Assembly (NCBI RefSeq): GCF_013009075.1
Contig: NZ_CP053108.1
Location: 3,180,517 to 3,244,516, forward strand
DNA length: 64,000 nt
Source of the DNA: Halomonas sp. TA22
GTDB lineage: Bacteria > Pseudomonadota > Gammaproteobacteria > Pseudomonadales > Halomonadaceae
Direction: 5' to 3'
The first letter of the stretch is position 1. The number at the start of each line of letters is the position of its first letter. This document shows, piece after piece, positions 9,814 to 18,869 of this stretch. The notes beneath the pieces are model-generated. The model worked only from the letters and a program-made list of their open reading frames with translations, was not told the origin of the DNA and searched no databases. Both the position numbers and the translations under genes were made by a program.

Positions 9814-9846
9814 AAGGCCTCGCAGCATGCGCTGCGAGGCCTTTGC
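9814..9846. terminator. bidirectional terminator between coq7 and the OsmC-like gene
   Basis: A perfect 13-bp inverted repeat (AAGGCCTCGCAGC, 9814-9826, with its complement at 9831-9843) has a four-base loop and flanking T/A bases. It lies between two convergent genes and can serve both. Confidence 0.85.
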
Positions 9847-9875
9847 GTTGCATCGATCCTCGATCGAGCTGACGG

Positions 9876-10322
9876 TCACTGCGTCTCGGAACTGTCCGCC
9901 GAGCGTTCGTCAATGATGGTGTAGTCGTGCGTGATCTCCACTCCGCCCTTGGCGAGCATGATCGAGGCGCTGCAATACTTCTCGGCGGAAAGCGATACGG
10001 CACGCTTGACCTGGGCCTCCTTCAATCCACGCCCGGCTACCGTGAAATGCACATGGATCTTGGTGAAGACGCTGGGCACGCTGTCGGCGCGCTCGGCCTC
10101 GATCGTTGCCACGCAGTCGCTCACCGGGGCGCGCGACTTCTCGAGGATCTCCAGTACATCGAAGGAGGTGCAGGCGCCTAGGCCCATCAGCAGCATCTCC
10201 ATGGGGCGCGGGCCGGTATTGCGGCCACCATGATCGGGAGGGCCATCGATCACCACGCTGTGGCCGCTGCCCGACTCGGCAACGAACTGGCGTCCATCGG
10301 TCCATTTGACGCTGGCTTTCAT
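9876..10322 (-). CDS. OsmC/YhfA-like family protein
   Basis: A 148-residue OsmC-fold protein. The two redox cysteines of the family are present in GACTSFDVLE and KYCSASIML. It is closest in character to the YhfA group rather than to Ohr. OsmC-like proteins reduce organic hydroperoxides; the YhfA branch has no settled substrate. The ATG at 10322 lies just after murU, with one base between them, so it may be translated from the amgK-murU transcript. A longer upstream start would lie inside murU. Confidence 0.88.
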   Translation of the reverse strand: MKASVKWTDGRQFVAESGSGHSVVIDGPPDHGGRNTGPRPMEMLLMGLGACTSFDVLEILEKSRAPVSDCVATIEAERADSVPSVFTKIHVHFTVAGRGLKEAQVKRAVSLSAEKYCSASIMLAKGGVEITHDYTIIDERSADSSETQ

Positions 10323-10323
10323 A

Positions 10324-11013
10324 TCAGGATTCCTTTGTCTCGTCGCGCATTGAGGGGCGTAGCTTAGCATCGAGGGCGTGCAACCGCTCGGGAGTCCCGA
10401 CATCGACCCAGGCACCGCCATGGCGATGGCCGCTCACCAGGCCATTGGCCATCGCCTGGCGAAGCAGTGGCGCCAGGGCGAAGGTACTCTCGGACTCGCC
10501 TGCCACCAGGGTGGGGTCGATCAGACTGAGCCCGGCGAAGGTCAGCCGGGGCGAGCCCTGGTCGTGTACCCGTCCGTCGTCATCGAGGTGAAAGTCCCCC
10601 CCGCGATGGTGGTCGGGATTGTCGACCAGCCACAGGTGCGCCAGGGCCTCGTGAAGCGTGGGCAGGGCGGTCAGATCATCGTCGCACCAGACATCGCCGT
10701 TGATCAGCAGAAACGGTGCCTGCCCGAGCAGCGGCAGGGCATGACGGATGCCACCGCCGGTTTCGAGAGGCGTCTGCTCATGGCTGAAGGCGATGTCGAG
10801 GCCATAGCGGCTTCCATCGCCGAGTGCAGTGACGATCTGCTCGGCGCGGTAGCTGACGTTGATCACCACCTCACGGAACCCGGCCCTGGCCAACCGCTCG
10901 AGATGGTGGACGATCAAGGGCTTGTCGGCGACAGGCAGCAGTGGCTTGGGGCAATGGTCGGTCAACGGACGCATGCGGTTGCCAAGCCCGGCGGCGAGGA
11001 TCATCGCTTTCAT
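10324..11013 (-). CDS. murU: N-acetylmuramate alpha-1-phosphate uridylyltransferase MurU
   Basis: A 229-residue sugar-nucleotide transferase with the N-terminal motif MKAMILAAGLGNRMRPLT and KPLLPVADKP, then LLINGDVWCDDDL carrying the metal-binding aspartate. It converts MurNAc-1-phosphate and UTP to UDP-MurNAc, the last step of the recycling shortcut that bypasses de novo UDP-MurNAc synthesis and the fosfomycin target MurA. Its start overlaps amgK by four bases, the pair also found in Pseudomonas. Confidence 0.92.
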   Translation of the reverse strand: MKAMILAAGLGNRMRPLTDHCPKPLLPVADKPLIVHHLERLARAGFREVVINVSYRAEQIVTALGDGSRYGLDIAFSHEQTPLETGGGIRHALPLLGQAPFLLINGDVWCDDDLTALPTLHEALAHLWLVDNPDHHRGGDFHLDDDGRVHDQGSPRLTFAGLSLIDPTLVAGESESTFALAPLLRQAMANGLVSGHRHGGAWVDVGTPERLHALDAKLRPSMRDETKES

Positions 11014-12035
11014 GACAGTTGCGGCTCGCTCGTTTCTTGCGCCTGGAGCCTGGCGTGCAGGGCGGGGGTGAAGGTGTCACCGAGCCAGTGTCTAAATGGG
11101 GCGAATTCGTTATGGGGCGCCAGGCTGTCGTCGAGATGCGCTAGAAAGTGCGGTAGCCGTTCGAGGTAACCGAGCTTGCCATCGCGCAGGGTCAGGCGAC
11201 AGAAGATACCGAGCACCTTGAGGCAGCGCTGGGCTGCCATGGCATCGGTCAGCAGCCGGAAGCGCCGGGTATCGACATCGGCCGATAGACGACCGGTGGC
11301 AATCGCGCCCTGGCGAAACGCCTCGACCCGGGCGGCAAAGGACGCCTCGTCGAAGCGCCAGTAGCGTCCGCGCAGCAGCGAAATCAGATCGTAACTCAAG
11401 GGGCCGGCCACGGCATCCTGGAAATCGATCAGATAGAGGCCGTCGGCTGCTACCATCAGGTTCATGGCGTCGTAGTCGCGGTGCACCGCCACCCGGGGCT
11501 GGGCGAGGGCGGTATCGATCAAGCGCTCGCGAATGGCCTGCCACTCGGGTGGCGTGGCGATGCCGAGCAGTCGCTCCAGGCACCACTCGGGAAAGAGATC
11601 CAGCTCACGGCCGAGCAGGGCGGCATCGTAGGCGGGGAGACCAGCTACCGGTGCCTGGGCCTGGAGCCGGGCGAGCAGCGTAAGCGCTCTGTCATAGCCC
11701 TCGGCAATGGCGCTATCATCCGTAAAGCAGCGCTGCAGCGGGGTATCGCCCAGGTCATCCAGCTCGAGAAACCCCTGCTCGAGATCGATGCCATGCAACT
11801 GGGGTACCGGCAAGTCCGCGTCGCGCCAGGCGTTGGCGATGGCCACGAAGGGGCGGCTATTCTCCTGCTCGGGGGGAGCATCCATCAGCATGCGGGTGGT
11901 GGCGTCGGGCAGGGTCAGGCGGTAGTACCGGCGAAAGCTGGCATCACCCGCCGCAAGCGTCAACGATAACGCCGTCTCGGGCAAGCCATGGCGTGCACAG
12001 GCCCACTGACGCAGGGAATCGAGGCGAGCCGACAT
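11010..12035 (-). CDS. amgK: N-acetylmuramate/N-acetylglucosamine kinase AmgK
   Basis: A 341-residue aminoglycoside-phosphotransferase-fold kinase. The catalytic loop is VAVHRDYDAMNLMV and the metal site LIDFQDAVAGPLSYDL. It phosphorylates MurNAc (and GlcNAc) at the anomeric position, supplying MurU. ATG 12035 has GGAG on the minus strand at proper spacing; a longer frame to 12167 would enter the lptD promoter region. It is transcribed divergently from lptD. Confidence 0.9.
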   Translation of the reverse strand: MSARLDSLRQWACARHGLPETALSLTLAAGDASFRRYYRLTLPDATTRMLMDAPPEQENSRPFVAIANAWRDADLPVPQLHGIDLEQGFLELDDLGDTPLQRCFTDDSAIAEGYDRALTLLARLQAQAPVAGLPAYDAALLGRELDLFPEWCLERLLGIATPPEWQAIRERLIDTALAQPRVAVHRDYDAMNLMVAADGLYLIDFQDAVAGPLSYDLISLLRGRYWRFDEASFAARVEAFRQGAIATGRLSADVDTRRFRLLTDAMAAQRCLKVLGIFCRLTLRDGKLGYLERLPHFLAHLDDSLAPHNEFAPFRHWLGDTFTPALHARLQAQETSEPQLS

Positions 12036-12148
12036 AATCGCTCCTTGGTCACGTCTGGATATGGCTGATGAGAGCTGGTTGACGGACCGCTGCCCTCGCC
12101 GCATGCTGGCCCCCAGCGGGCACCTATGCCCACCGCCGGAGTGCGGCC

Positions 12149-12156
12149 TGTATAAT
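12149..12156 (+). promoter_or_regulatory. likely -10 element of the lptD promoter
   Basis: A consensus TATAAT lies at 12151-12156, 33 bases before the lptD start. No good -35 is seen at normal spacing, so an activator or an alternative sigma factor may be involved. Confidence 0.4.
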
Positions 12157-12188
12157 ACCGATTTCACACGTCAAGGACATCGAGAAAC

Positions 12189-14627
12189 ATGGGCAAGCGA
12201 AGCCATTGGACTGCCCTTGCCGGCATCATGACCGGCTCCGGAATGCTGCTGACGCCTGTTCATGCCGCGCCTCCCCCCTCCCCGCCAGGCTCGCTGCTCG
12301 ACTGGCAGGCCTGGGGCGAGCAGGCGCCTGCCGATGCGCTGTGCCGAGGTCGCTACGTGATGCCCGATTACCGCCTTGCTGCCGGTGATCGCCCGGGCGA
12401 GGTAAGAACCGAGTCCGACGAGGCGCACTACGGCGCCGATGGGGAGATCATCCTTGGGGGCGAGGTGATTCTACGCCGCGACAACAGCCAGCTGGAATCG
12501 ACCCAGGTACGCGTCAACGCCGAGCACGATCGCGCCTTCGCCTCGGGCCCGCTGGCGATACGCGACCAGGGGCTGCTGATACGGGGCAGTGCCGCCGAGA
12601 TCTCGCTGGTCAGCGACGACGCCGATGTTGAGACCGCCCATTACGTGCTTCACGATCAGCGCCTGCGTGGCAATGCCCAGCGCCTCGAGCAGATCGAGGA
12701 GGGCCTGTTTCGCATGGATCAGGCCAACTTCACCACCTGCGATCCGGGCGACAATCTGTGGATGGTGGTGGGCAATGACGTGCTCATCGACCAGCGCCAG
12801 GGCTTCGCCACGGCGCGTCACGCGCGTCTGGAAGTGGGCGAAGTACCGGTATTCTACTGGCCCTGGGTACGCTTCCCCATCGACGATCGCCGCCATAGCG
12901 GCTTTCTGTGGCCGGCGCTGGGCCTGACCCGAGGTTCGTTCGACTACAGCCAGCCCTACTATTTCAACCTGGCACCCAACTACGATGCCACCCTCTCGCC
13001 GCGCTGGATCGCCGATCGCGGTCTGCTTCTGGGGGGTGAGTTCCGTTACCTCTATCCGACCGATGCCGGCCAGATAGAGGGGGCCTACATGGTCGACGAC
13101 GACGGAGGCACCAGCCGCAATCCCAATGATCCGGAACGCACCTTCGCAGGCGAGGATCGCTGGTACGTCGACTATCGCCATCAGGGACGCTTCTCGCCCC
13201 AGGTGGGCTATAACCTGCGCTACGGCGCGGCCAGCGATGGTCGCTACTTCGAGGATTTCGGCAGCACGTTCGGTGAGCGCGATCTCAACTACCTGTCGCG
13301 TCTGGCGCAGATCGACTATCGCGGTGCTCTGTGGCAGCTCGATGCCCGAGCCCAGGGGTATCAGAAACTCGAGGACCCGCTCAATGACAGTGACAAGCCG
13401 TTCTACCGTCTGCCCAGCCTGAGTGCCAGTGCCCGCTGGTCGCAGGACAACGGCTTCTATCAGCAGTGGCGCTCCAATGCGACCTACTTCTGGCGAGATG
13501 TGGACGAGAACCGGGTGCCGTTGCGTGAAGCGGCGACCGGCGGGCGGATGCATCTATCGCCGGCGTTGGGCTGGCGAGCCTCGCCCAGCTGGGGTTTTCT
13601 CGAGCCGCGCATGGAGATGCTGCACACCGCTTACGAGCTAGACTACGGCGATCGCGACACCGAGCGCTCGACCAGCCTGACCCGTACGGTACCGGTCACC
13701 TCGATCGATGGCGGCTTGGTCTTCGAGCGCGAGCTGGACCTCGGCCAGAGGAGCTATCGTCAGACCCTTGAGCCGCGGCTCAACTACGCCTATGTGCCGG
13801 CTCGCGATCAGCGCGAATTTCCCGATTTCGATTCCGATGAGCGGGCCTTCTCCTGGGATCAGCTCTGGTCGCCCCATCGCTTCTCCGGGGCGGATCGGAT
13901 CGGTGACCTCAACCGTCTCTCCTACGGTGCGGCGACGCGTTTCCTGGAAGATGAGAGCGGACGCCAGCGGCTGTCGCTGGCGATGGGACAGGCCGTCTAT
14001 TTCGACGACCGCCACATCGATCTGAATGGCGATCCGCACACCCTGCCCAATCCCGAGGAGGGCGGCGGCGAGCGCTACTACCAGGCCACCCGCTCGCGCT
14101 CGCCTCTGGTCACGCGCCTCGACTGGCAGATCAACCAGCGCTGGAGCACCGGCTACGAGTGGCTCTACGACGACAGTCGCAATCGCACCGAGCGCACCAC
14201 CCTGGATCTTCGCTATCGCGATCCGCGCGGCCACGTATTGAACCTTGGCTATCGTTGGGAACTCGAAGGGTTCGATCCTTCCGGCGAGCCCGAGGATCGG
14301 CTCGATTACAATCGCGAGGAGTATGATGTCTCCTTCGCCTACCGGCTCAATCCACGCCTGGACGTGATCGGTCGCTACACTCACGACTACACCAACGATA
14401 GAGCGCTGGAGCAGCTTGCCGGGGTGCAGTGGAACGACTGCTGCTACGGCCTGCAGCTGGTGTGGCGTGAGTGGATCGACGATAACGATACCGCGCAGAT
14501 CGAGGATGATTTCAATGATCGCGGGATCTTCCTGCGCTTTATCTTCAAAGGGTTGGGCGGGGTCGGTCAGGAAGCCGATAGCTATTTCGAACGTACCATT
14601 CCCGGCTACCGTCCGGTCAGCTTCTGA
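12189..14627 (+). CDS. lptD: LPS-assembly protein LptD
   Basis: An 812-residue outer-membrane protein that, with LptE, inserts lipopolysaccharide into the outer leaflet. A signal peptide ends near VHA (about residue 26). An OstA/LptA-like periplasmic domain occupies about residues 60-200, followed by the large C-terminal beta-barrel. The four cysteines that form the long-range disulfides in LptD are present: C52, C184 and the adjacent pair C751-C752 in NDCCYG. surA, whose product helps LptD fold, follows directly. Confidence 0.95.
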   Translation: MGKRSHWTALAGIMTGSGMLLTPVHAAPPPSPPGSLLDWQAWGEQAPADALCRGRYVMPDYRLAAGDRPGEVRTESDEAHYGADGEIILGGEVILRRDNSQLESTQVRVNAEHDRAFASGPLAIRDQGLLIRGSAAEISLVSDDADVETAHYVLHDQRLRGNAQRLEQIEEGLFRMDQANFTTCDPGDNLWMVVGNDVLIDQRQGFATARHARLEVGEVPVFYWPWVRFPIDDRRHSGFLWPALGLTRGSFDYSQPYYFNLAPNYDATLSPRWIADRGLLLGGEFRYLYPTDAGQIEGAYMVDDDGGTSRNPNDPERTFAGEDRWYVDYRHQGRFSPQVGYNLRYGAASDGRYFEDFGSTFGERDLNYLSRLAQIDYRGALWQLDARAQGYQKLEDPLNDSDKPFYRLPSLSASARWSQDNGFYQQWRSNATYFWRDVDENRVPLREAATGGRMHLSPALGWRASPSWGFLEPRMEMLHTAYELDYGDRDTERSTSLTRTVPVTSIDGGLVFERELDLGQRSYRQTLEPRLNYAYVPARDQREFPDFDSDERAFSWDQLWSPHRFSGADRIGDLNRLSYGAATRFLEDESGRQRLSLAMGQAVYFDDRHIDLNGDPHTLPNPEEGGGERYYQATRSRSPLVTRLDWQINQRWSTGYEWLYDDSRNRTERTTLDLRYRDPRGHVLNLGYRWELEGFDPSGEPEDRLDYNREEYDVSFAYRLNPRLDVIGRYTHDYTNDRALEQLAGVQWNDCCYGLQLVWREWIDDNDTAQIEDDFNDRGIFLRFIFKGLGGVGQEADSYFERTIPGYRPVSF

Positions 14628-14686
14628 GGCCTTGCGGGCATGAGCGAACCATTAAGAGAATCACGATGAGAGCAAATGAGGTAACT

Positions 14687-15679
14687 ATGCGCAGTCGATC
14701 AATCATCCAGCAAGGCAGGGCACTGCTCACTGCCGGTGTTCTGGGAGTGGCTCTACTCACCCTGTCGCAGGGGGCGCTGGCGCAAGCCATCCAGCCGCTG
14801 GATCGTATCGTGGCGGTGGTCAATCAGGATGCCATCATGGCAAGTGAACTCGAGGAGCGAGTCATCCAGACCCGTAGCCAGCTTGAGGCGCGTGGCATTG
14901 CCACACCTCCTATTCAAACCCTGCGTAGCCAAGTGCTCGAGCGCATGGTGGTCGAGGAACTTCAACTGCAGATGGCCGATGGTGCCAACCTGCGCATCGA
15001 CGATACCGAGCTGAACCGCGCCGTGCGTAGCATCGCCGAGAGCAACAACATGACGCTCGAGCAGTTTGCCGATGCGCTGGAGGCCGATGGCCTGACGCTC
15101 GCCGCGATTCGCGAAGAGGTGCGCCGCGAGATGATCATTCGTGAGGTGCAGCAGCGCCAGGTGGCCAGCCGCGTCAATGTCAGCGACCGCGAGGTGGATC
15201 GCTTCCTCGATCAGCAAGGCTCGAGCCTCGGTGAACGCTACCGTCTGGCGCATATCCTGGTAGCGCTGCCGCAGTCGCCCTCTCCCGAGCAGGTCAGTGA
15301 GGCGCAGCAGAAGATTCAGCGCCTGGCCAACGAGTTAGACAACGGCGCCGACTTCGCCCAGCTGGCGGCGGCCGAGTCGGATGGCGGACAGGCCCTCGAT
15401 GGCGGCGAGCTTGGCTGGAGAAGCGCCGGCGAGGTACCAAGCGTATTTGCAAGCGTCGTGCCCAACCTCGGGGTGGGCGAGGTCAGCGAGCCGCTGCGCA
15501 GCCCCAGTGGCTTCCATCTGGTCAAGATGATCGATCATGATGGCGGTACGCAGCAAGTGGGCGGCCCGAACCAGCGCGAACGCGCTCGCCAGGAGTTGTT
15601 CCAGCGCAAGGCCAACGATGAGCTGGATCTGTGGCTGCAGGAGGTGCATGCCGACGCCTTCATCCAGATGCGGCTCTGA
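14687..15679 (+). CDS. surA: periplasmic chaperone SurA with a single parvulin domain
   Basis: About 330 residues with a signal peptide ending near ALA-QA. An N-terminal SurA chaperone region (LDRIVAVVNQDAIMASEL) is followed by one parvulin domain at about residues 183-285 (YRLAHILVALPQ; GGELGWRSAGEVPSVFA; SGFHLVKM) and the C-terminal helix. E. coli SurA (428 residues) has two parvulin domains. The one retained resembles P1; the P2 copy is absent. The GAGG-preceded ATG 14687 is chosen; ATG 14666 is also open. It lies between lptD and pdxA as in other gammaproteobacteria. Confidence 0.92.
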   Translation: MRSRSIIQQGRALLTAGVLGVALLTLSQGALAQAIQPLDRIVAVVNQDAIMASELEERVIQTRSQLEARGIATPPIQTLRSQVLERMVVEELQLQMADGANLRIDDTELNRAVRSIAESNNMTLEQFADALEADGLTLAAIREEVRREMIIREVQQRQVASRVNVSDREVDRFLDQQGSSLGERYRLAHILVALPQSPSPEQVSEAQQKIQRLANELDNGADFAQLAAAESDGGQALDGGELGWRSAGEVPSVFASVVPNLGVGEVSEPLRSPSGFHLVKMIDHDGGTQQVGGPNQRERARQELFQRKANDELDLWLQEVHADAFIQMRL

Positions 15680-15687
15680 GGCGCCGT

Positions 15688-16740
15688 ATGACAGATCCTC
15701 TTACGATAGCGCCCCGGCCGCTCGCCCTGACCTGTGGCGAGCCCGCCGGTATCGGCCCCGATCTGGTGGTGCAACTGGCCTGCAAGGAGAGCCCGCTGGC
15801 CATGCCATGGGTGGCCGTCGGCGACCCCGAGCTGCTGGTGCAGCGCGCAGCGCGGCTCGGACTTTCGCTAGAGGTGAGGGTGCTAGCCCAGGGTGAGATG
15901 CCTGGGTCACCCCGGCGAGGCGTGCTGCCGGTGTGGCCGGTAGCGCTGCGCGCACCCTGCACGCCGGGTGAACTCGATCTCGCCAATGCCGGCTACGTGC
16001 TTGAGACGCTCGATGTGGCGATCGCCGCCTGTCGCGAAGGGCGCGCCAGCGGCATGGTCACGGCCCCTCTCCACAAGGGAGTGATCATCGAAGGCGGACA
16101 TGCCGGCTTCACTGGGCATACCGAGTATCTGCGCGATGCCTGTGGTGTCGAGGAGGTGGTGATGATGCTCGCCACCGACAGCGCGCTGCATGCCGGTGAC
16201 GCGCAGCGGCAGAGCAGTCGCGCCCTGCGGGTAGCGCTGGCCACGACCCATCTGCCCCTTCGCCAGGTCGCCGAGGCGATCACTTCTGCATCACTCTCCC
16301 GGGTACTGCGCATTCTCGAGCAGGATCTCAAGCGCTTCTTCGGCATATCCAACCCGCGCATCGTGGTGTGTGGGCTCAATCCCCATGCCGGGGAGGAGGG
16401 CCATCTCGGCCGCGAGGAGATCGAGGTGATCACGCCGACACTCGAGCGGCTGCGCAGCGAGGGGCTGAACCTGGTCGGCCCGCTGCCCGCCGACACGCTG
16501 TTCACGCCTCGCCATCTGGCAGGCGCCGATGCGGTGCTGGCGATGTATCATGATCAGGGACTGCCAGTGCTCAAGTACGCCGGGTTCGGGCGTGCCGCCA
16601 ATATCACCCTGGGTTTGCCACTGGTGAGGACCTCGGTGGATCACGGTACCGCGCTCGATCTTGCCGGCACTGGCCGGGCCGATGCCGGCAGCCTCAAGGT
16701 GGCCCTGGCCCTGGCCGGCGACATGGCCGGTCACCGATGA
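15688..16740 (+). CDS. pdxA: 4-hydroxythreonine-4-phosphate dehydrogenase
   Basis: A 350-residue enzyme of the DXP-dependent pyridoxal 5'-phosphate pathway. It oxidises 4-phosphohydroxy-L-threonine with NAD+. Visible motifs are TCGEPAGIGPDLVVQ at the N-terminus, TAPLHKG, GHTEYL, GLNPHAGEEGH and AMYHDQGLPVLKY, which carry the metal-binding histidines and aspartate. ATG 15688 lies eight bases after surA. The surA-pdxA-rsmA order is conserved in gammaproteobacteria. Confidence 0.95.
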   Translation: MTDPLTIAPRPLALTCGEPAGIGPDLVVQLACKESPLAMPWVAVGDPELLVQRAARLGLSLEVRVLAQGEMPGSPRRGVLPVWPVALRAPCTPGELDLANAGYVLETLDVAIAACREGRASGMVTAPLHKGVIIEGGHAGFTGHTEYLRDACGVEEVVMMLATDSALHAGDAQRQSSRALRVALATTHLPLRQVAEAITSASLSRVLRILEQDLKRFFGISNPRIVVCGLNPHAGEEGHLGREEIEVITPTLERLRSEGLNLVGPLPADTLFTPRHLAGADAVLAMYHDQGLPVLKYAGFGRAANITLGLPLVRTSVDHGTALDLAGTGRADAGSLKVALALAGDMAGHR

Positions 16741-16785
16741 CCTCTTCGCCCTTTTGCTCGTGACTCAGTAAGGACACCCAATCGC

Positions 16786-17589
16786 ATGTCATCACGCCCT
16801 CCCGTTCACCGGGCCCGTAAGCGTTTCGGTCAGAACTTCCTGCGCGATACGGGCATCATTTCCCGCATCGTGCGCGCCATTGCGCCACGTCCCGGTGAGC
16901 GGGTCGTGGAGATCGGCCCAGGCCAGGGTGCCTTGACCCAGCCGCTGCTGGAGGCTGCCGGCGCGCTTGAAGTGATCGAGCTCGACCGCGACCTGATTCC
17001 GGGGCTGCGTGTGCAGTTCTTCAACTACCCCGATTTCATCATTCATGAAGGCGATGCGTTGAAGTTCGATTTCGCGGCGCTGAAGGGGGAGGGGGCTGCG
17101 CTGCGGGTGGTGGGTAACCTGCCCTACAATATCTCCACGCCACTGATCGTCCATCTGCTCACCGCTGGCAACGCCATCTCCGACATGCACTTCATGCTGC
17201 AGAAGGAGGTGGTGGATCGCCTGGCAGCACAGCCCGGCGGTCCCGACTGGGGGCGGCTGTCGGTGATGGCCCAGTACCGTTGCCGGGTCGAATCGCTGTT
17301 TCTGGTGCCGCCGGAAGCCTTCGTGCCACGCCCCAAGGTCGATTCGGCGATCGTGCGCCTGATACCTCACGATGCCTTGCCCCATCCCGCCAATGACGAG
17401 AGGCTGCTGTTCGAGGTGGTGCGCGACGCCTTCGGCCAGCGGCGCAAGACGCTGCGCAACAATCTCAAGGGGCGCATCGAGGCCGCCGAACTGGAAACGT
17501 TGGGAATCGATCCCGGGCGTCGTCCCCAGACCCTGAGCGTCGAGGAGTTCGTGCGTATCGCCAATCATCTCAGCGGAGCAGAGGCATGA
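16786..17589 (+). CDS. rsmA: 16S rRNA (adenine-1518/1519-N6) dimethyltransferase RsmA/KsgA
   Basis: A 267-residue Rossmann-fold methyltransferase that dimethylates two adenines in the 3' end loop of 16S rRNA. RKRFGQNFLRD is the N-terminal signature, VVEIGPGQGALTQPLL binds SAM, and NLPYNISTPLI is the catalytic NLPY motif. Length is typical. Its last codons overlap the apaG start (ATGA at 17586-17589). Confidence 0.96.
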   Translation: MSSRPPVHRARKRFGQNFLRDTGIISRIVRAIAPRPGERVVEIGPGQGALTQPLLEAAGALEVIELDRDLIPGLRVQFFNYPDFIIHEGDALKFDFAALKGEGAALRVVGNLPYNISTPLIVHLLTAGNAISDMHFMLQKEVVDRLAAQPGGPDWGRLSVMAQYRCRVESLFLVPPEAFVPRPKVDSAIVRLIPHDALPHPANDERLLFEVVRDAFGQRRKTLRNNLKGRIEAAELETLGIDPGRRPQTLSVEEFVRIANHLSGAEA

Positions 17590-17975
17590 AACGGGACGAC
17601 CTGGACGGCGCCGTGCGCGTGGATATCGAACCTCACTATCGTGAGGAGGAGTCCTCGCTCGGCGAGCAGCGCTTCGTGTTCAGCTACACCGTCACCGTGC
17701 ACAACCGCTCGCCGGGCAGCGTCCAGTTGCTGGCGCGCTACTGGAAGATCACCCAGGGCAGCGGCAAGGTGCAGGAGGTGCGCGGCAAGGGAGTGGTGGG
17801 CAAGCAACCGCTTATTGGCCCTGGGCAATCCTTTCGCTACACCAGTCGCGCGGTGCTCGAGTGCCCGGTGGGGGTCATGGAGGGTGCCTATACCTGTATC
17901 GATACTACCGCGCAGCGCGCCTTCGATGTGGCGATCCCCCCTTTTCGCCTGGCCGGCCCCAACCAGGTGCACTGA
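17586..17975 (+). CDS. apaG: ApaG domain protein
   Basis: A 129-residue ApaG/DUF525 protein with the immunoglobulin-like fold typical of this family (FSYTVTVHNRSPGSVQLLARYWKI; GSFRY-type stretch PGQSFRYTS). Its molecular role in bacteria is unclear; it has been linked to Co2+ resistance in Salmonella. It overlaps rsmA by four bases and precedes apaH, the standard order. Confidence 0.94.
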   Translation: MKRDDLDGAVRVDIEPHYREEESSLGEQRFVFSYTVTVHNRSPGSVQLLARYWKITQGSGKVQEVRGKGVVGKQPLIGPGQSFRYTSRAVLECPVGVMEGAYTCIDTTAQRAFDVAIPPFRLAGPNQVH

Positions 17976-18033
17976 ATTGACGACCCGGATCGGTCCTGCA
18001 AGGCTGTAATATCACGACATGGAGAGCGAGCAT

Positions 18034-18846
18034 ATGGCGACCTATGCCATCGGCGATCTGCAGGGTTGCCATGCGGAGTTCATGGAGCTGCTCGAACGTC
18101 TGAATTTCGACCCGTTACACGACTGCCTGTGGCTTGCGGGGGATCTGGTCAATCGCGGCCCCGACTCCCTCGAGTGCCTGCGCACGGTCAAGGCGCTGGG
18201 CGATGCGGCGAAGGTGGTGCTAGGCAATCACGATCTGCACCTGTTGGCGGTGGCGCGTGGTGGCGCGGGGATGAAACGCTCGGATACGCTCGAGGCGATA
18301 CTCAACGCCCCCGACCGCGAAGCGCTGCTTGATTGGTTGCAGGCACAGCCACTGCTGGTGACGCAGGATGAGTGGCTGATGACCCATGCCGGGTTGCTGC
18401 CCTCCTGGTCGCCCACCCAGGCCGCCGACTTGGCCGAGGAGGTGCGTCGCTGCCTGATTGGAGAGGGTGGCACGGCCTTTCTCGAGGCGATGTACGGCAA
18501 CAGCCCGGCCCGCTGGCGCGACGACTTGGAAGGTCTCGATCGGTTGCGCGCCATCGTCAACGTCTTCACGCGCATGCGCTTCATCGATGCCGCGGGAACT
18601 CTCGACTTTGCCGCCAAGGAGGGGCTCGACTCCGCACCGCCAGGTTTTGCCCCCTGGTTCACCTTTACCCGCAAGGATGACCCGCATCTGCTATTTGGCC
18701 ACTGGGCAGCCCTGCAGGGACAAACGCCGGGTAGCCGCGTGCATGCCGAAGCGCTGGATACCGGCTGTGTGTGGGGCGGAACGCTGACCGCGTTTAACCT
18801 TCATTCGGGTGAGCGCGTCAGCGTGCCCAGCCGCCAGCGCCACTGA
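18034..18846 (+). CDS. apaH: bis(5'-nucleosyl)-tetraphosphatase (symmetrical) ApaH
   Basis: A 270-residue metallophosphatase that splits Ap4A into two ADP. The phosphoesterase motifs are intact: AIGDLQGC, GDLVNRGPDSLE and GNHDLHLL. ATG 18034 is preceded by GGAG; an in-frame ATG at 18019 lies on top of that site and is less likely. ApaH controls Ap4A levels and removes Np4 caps from RNA in E. coli. Confidence 0.94.
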   Translation: MATYAIGDLQGCHAEFMELLERLNFDPLHDCLWLAGDLVNRGPDSLECLRTVKALGDAAKVVLGNHDLHLLAVARGGAGMKRSDTLEAILNAPDREALLDWLQAQPLLVTQDEWLMTHAGLLPSWSPTQAADLAEEVRRCLIGEGGTAFLEAMYGNSPARWRDDLEGLDRLRAIVNVFTRMRFIDAAGTLDFAAKEGLDSAPPGFAPWFTFTRKDDPHLLFGHWAALQGQTPGSRVHAEALDTGCVWGGTLTAFNLHSGERVSVPSRQRH

Positions 18847-18869
18847 CCTCATCGATCCAGGAGCCTGAC

